From SHAN690 sp040221375 (GTDB lineage: Bacteria > Bacteroidota > Bacteroidia > Flavobacteriales_G > Salibacteraceae), in NCBI GenBank assembly GCA_040221375.1, contig JAVKEP010000085.1, forward strand, positions 62,001-126,000: a stretch of 64,000 nt of DNA, written 5' to 3'. Of this stretch, positions 61,784-64,000 are shown piece by piece. The position numbers were made by a program, and so were the translations under genes. A model generated the notes under the pieces. That model ran no database searches. It was given only the letters and a program-made list of their open reading frames with translations, and was not told where the DNA came from. Every line of letters begins with the position of its first letter. Within the stretch, counting starts at the first letter, position 1.

Positions 61784-62457
61784 TCATGCAAGGGCGTGTG
61801 TAAAAAATCGCGCACGTCCCGACTGTCGCTATAGGCCTCAAAGAAGGCATCAATCAGACCATCACTCGTCAGCAGTGACGGATCCATTTCAGTGAAGTAA
61901 TAAAACTGCTTATTTGCGATGAGCGGCTGTTGGTCTTGGATTTCTACAAATTCCGGTGGTAACCGCTTGTTTTTTTCTCCCCGCAATTCCCCAAAGCGAT
62001 CCTTAAATTTCTTGGCGTTGATTCGTTTCTCAAAGTCCGCCTGGTTGTACAATATCTCTTGTCGAATCCGCTGAAGTTGTTCCTTATCCGGCTGGTACAC
62101 ACCGCCGTACATTCTTACGTGGTTGTGCCCCAACTCTAGGTAGATTCCTTCTAACGATGTATCCTTTCTTCCACCCTGGCTAACCACCGCAGACATTCGA
62201 GTTTTATAGGGCGTCTTGTCGTTCGAGAAACGAACGTCTCTGTAAATACGGAATATGGCATCTTTCGCTTCGATTTTACACTCCGGATCAAAGGATTGCA
62301 TTCGAATGATCATGTCTGTTATAAAGCTTTCAAACGGTTTCTTTACGTGGGTTTCGAAGCGCTTCTTGTTGTCCGTAAACCACTCACGGTTATTGTTCTT
62401 CTCTAGCTCTTTGAAAAAATCATTGTATTCGTTTGTAAACCAAGCCATACTTTCCAT
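61780..62457 (-). CDS. DUF2461 / TIGR02453-family protein
   Basis: 225 residues from ATG 62457, which overlaps the stop of the upstream kinase gene (TAATG). The longer frame inside the kinase is not credible. The family signature is WFTNEYNDFFKELEKNNNREWF plus RIYRDVRFSNDKTPYKTR and GIYLELGHNHVRMYGGVYQP. Function unknown; widely conserved cytosolic protein. Co-transcribed with the kinase. Confidence 0.92.
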   Translation of the reverse strand: MESMAWFTNEYNDFFKELEKNNNREWFTDNKKRFETHVKKPFESFITDMIIRMQSFDPECKIEAKDAIFRIYRDVRFSNDKTPYKTRMSAVVSQGGRKDTSLEGIYLELGHNHVRMYGGVYQPDKEQLQRIRQEILYNQADFEKRINAKKFKDRFGELRGEKNKRLPPEFVEIQDQQPLIANKQFYYFTEMDPSLLTSDGLIDAFFEAYSDSRDVRDFLHTPLHD

Positions 62458-63992
62458 TATTGGGTGAACGTACCCTTTTTCCTGCGCAGACTGATCCTGA
62501 AAGTAGATCCTTCTCCTAGTTCTGATTTCAGTACGTATATTTTTCCGTTGTGATAGTCTTTGATGATCCGCCGGCTCAAGGAAAGCCCCAGTCCCCATCC
62601 ACGCTTTTTTGAAGTGTAGCCCGGTTGAAAAATGGATTTGAATTTGTTCGGAGGAATGCCTTTGCCAGTATCGCTGAGCTCGATGTGTACCTTGCTCCCA
62701 TAGTCCTCTACGTGCATGGCAATCTTGCCCTTGCCCTCCATGGCGTCCAATGCATTTTTAACCAAGTTTTCAATGACCCATTCGAAAAGGGATCGATTGA
62801 GTGTGAGCATCACTGCATGATCGGGAAAGGTCGTCGTAAAGGCTACATTCTTGCCATTCCTGTGCTTGAAATACTGAACAGATTCTTGGAGCAATGGGAT
62901 CAAATCTTCTTCTTTCAATGCCGGCTGAGATCCAATCTTGCTGAATCGGTCAGTGACGACCTGGAGGCGTTCAATGTCCTTCATCAACTCGTCCGCTACT
63001 TGCTTGTTTTTTTCATCTTCTCTGAGCAATTCTACCCAAGCAATCATAGACGAAAGCGGTGTACCCAACTGATGGGCCGTCTCCTTGCTCATTCCCACCC
63101 ATACCTGGTTTTGTTCGGCCTTGCGAGCGGTACTGAACAGCAGATAAGCAATCATTACAAAAAGTCCGATGATGCCAAATTGGGCCAATGGATAGTAGGT
63201 CAATTGAGTGAGCAAATACGAATCCTCATAGTAGACATAGGCCTTCTGGCCATTCATTTCTACCTCAATCGGCTCGTGTTGGCTGTTCATCTCTTTGAGT
63301 TTCTCATTGAGCATATTCGGATTCGCCAAGATGACTTCGCTCACATTTCCAGCCTCGATCACTTTCCTGCTCGCTGAATCCAACAGGATCAACGGGCTTG
63401 AGGCAGCGTTGAGCATCAGTTCGGAAATAAAGGATTCTTGCAGGTCCTCAAAGGTGGTCTTGAGCTCAGAAAAGAGGCGTGAATCCTTGTAGTACAAAAA
63501 CACACGCGAATTTCCGTAGTAGACGATTTCGATGGGATCGTACTGCTCTGACATGTCCTTCAGTTGGCGATTAAGAAAGGCCTGCGCATCACTTCCTTTA
63601 GGCACTTCGATGTTTCGATAAGAGGTAATGACCCCTTTCTCATTGGTAAGGATGACGGGTACGGTAGTGTTGTCGTTCAACACATTGAGCGCGAAACTTA
63701 CGTCGGTGATATCGGGCCGGGCCAAGTACTTTGTGGCCTCTAGGTACAGCTCCACCTTGTTTCGTTCGCCCAATTGAAGTTTGTTGAACAAGCGACTGGT
63801 GTACTGGACGAGAGCGGATCGTTTTTTAACTGCTTCCGCCCATATTTCCACTTTTGAGCGCTCTTCCTTCGCAATCTTGTCTACCAACGACTTGGTATAC
63901 CACAGTGACAATGCGACGAAGCACAGTGCAGCGCTGAACAGCAAGAGCTTCCACCTCTGTTTTTGAGAATATATATTGTAAGTACGGGCCAT
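62457..63992 (-). CDS. Membrane sensor histidine kinase
   Basis: 511 residues. First membrane helix at about 13-33, a sensory region of about 240 residues outside the membrane, second helix about 265-290 (LAQFGIIGLFVMIAYLLF). The HisKA box is MSKETAHQLGTPLSSMIAWVELL, with the phospho-acceptor His in the less common AHQLGTP form. The ATPase domain has WVIENLVKNALDAM, DTGKGIPPN and FQPGYTSKKRGWGLGLSL. No response regulator is encoded nearby. The start codon is inside the window (63992) and the frame is complete. Confidence 0.93.
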   Translation of the reverse strand: MARTYNIYSQKQRWKLLLFSAALCFVALSLWYTKSLVDKIAKEERSKVEIWAEAVKKRSALVQYTSRLFNKLQLGERNKVELYLEATKYLARPDITDVSFALNVLNDNTTVPVILTNEKGVITSYRNIEVPKGSDAQAFLNRQLKDMSEQYDPIEIVYYGNSRVFLYYKDSRLFSELKTTFEDLQESFISELMLNAASSPLILLDSASRKVIEAGNVSEVILANPNMLNEKLKEMNSQHEPIEVEMNGQKAYVYYEDSYLLTQLTYYPLAQFGIIGLFVMIAYLLFSTARKAEQNQVWVGMSKETAHQLGTPLSSMIAWVELLREDEKNKQVADELMKDIERLQVVTDRFSKIGSQPALKEEDLIPLLQESVQYFKHRNGKNVAFTTTFPDHAVMLTLNRSLFEWVIENLVKNALDAMEGKGKIAMHVEDYGSKVHIELSDTGKGIPPNKFKSIFQPGYTSKKRGWGLGLSLSRRIIKDYHNGKIYVLKSELGEGSTFRISLRRKKGTFTQ

Positions 63993-64000
63993 TCCGGTTT

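Noticed and set aside
1..64000. tRNA, rRNA, CRISPR, insertion sequence or prophage
   Set aside because: I scanned the intergenic gaps, none longer than about 220 bp, and saw no cloverleaf, transposase, integrase or repeat-spacer pattern.

Overview
The window is a gene-dense stretch of a Bacteroidota chromosome, most likely a marine, Flavobacteriia-like lineage. The evidence is the type IX secretion translocon protein SprA in its usual maeB-ruvA-sprA-gcvH-vanZ neighbourhood, a complete Alternative Complex III operon (actABCDEF) running into cytochrome c oxidase subunits II and I, Bacteroidota-only families (DUF6029, Omp28-like, DUF3078, Wzi/RemB-like barrels, acidic TonB), and repeated TAnnTTTG (-7) promoter elements in place of the E. 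coli -10. Coding density is very high. No intergenic gap exceeds about 220 bp, and I see no rRNA, tRNA, CRISPR array, insertion sequence or prophage.

Layout. 1-6142 (+): the tail of a probable glycosyltransferase, then a type-I-export-like operon (ABC permease/ATPase, HlyD adaptor, TolC channel, lipoprotein, cupin). The ABC ATPase has lost nearly every catalytic motif. 6144-12439 (-): an envelope polysaccharide block read as gmd, fcl, Wzi-like barrel, WecA-type initiating transferase, second Wzi-like barrel. 12508-14161: a YCF48-like lipoprotein and a small secreted unknown facing each other across a terminator. 14236-19193 (-): cysQ, an orphan lipoprotein, and a deoC / aldehyde dehydrogenase / truncated pseudo-aldehyde-dehydrogenase unit that resembles a split ALDH16. 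19327-22151 (+): cysC-cysD-cysN, which with cysQ makes and recycles PAPS. 22165-24521 (-): two TonB-like proteins, a VanZ-like membrane protein and gcvH. 24617-34932 (-): sprA (TTG start), ruvA, maeB.

34984-39692 (+): a zinc-cysteine-free sirtuin, then an envelope operon of a TlpA-like thioredoxin, DUF6029 barrel, Omp28-like lipoprotein and small outer-membrane barrel. 39664-41650 (-): ruvB-queG. 41737-53031 (-): the respiratory operon actA-B-C-D-E-F-coxB-coxA, closed by a strong terminator. It should oxidise menaquinol and pass electrons through cytochrome c domains to the oxidase. 53252-58247: a SPOR-domain protein and the translation/transcription operon rimP-nusA-infB, whose short leader carries a terminator-like hairpin. 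58335-64000: a secreted YwqK/MORN repeat protein of about 18 repeats, an enoyl-CoA-hydratase-like protein with a DUF3078 barrel, and a membrane histidine kinase with a DUF2461 protein.

Most of the window is conserved core machinery. The points most worth a second look are the motif-dead ABC exporter, the split pseudo-ALDH next to deoC, the hairpin in the rimP leader, and -7 elements sitting 5-6 nt from start codons, which suggest leaderless mRNAs.
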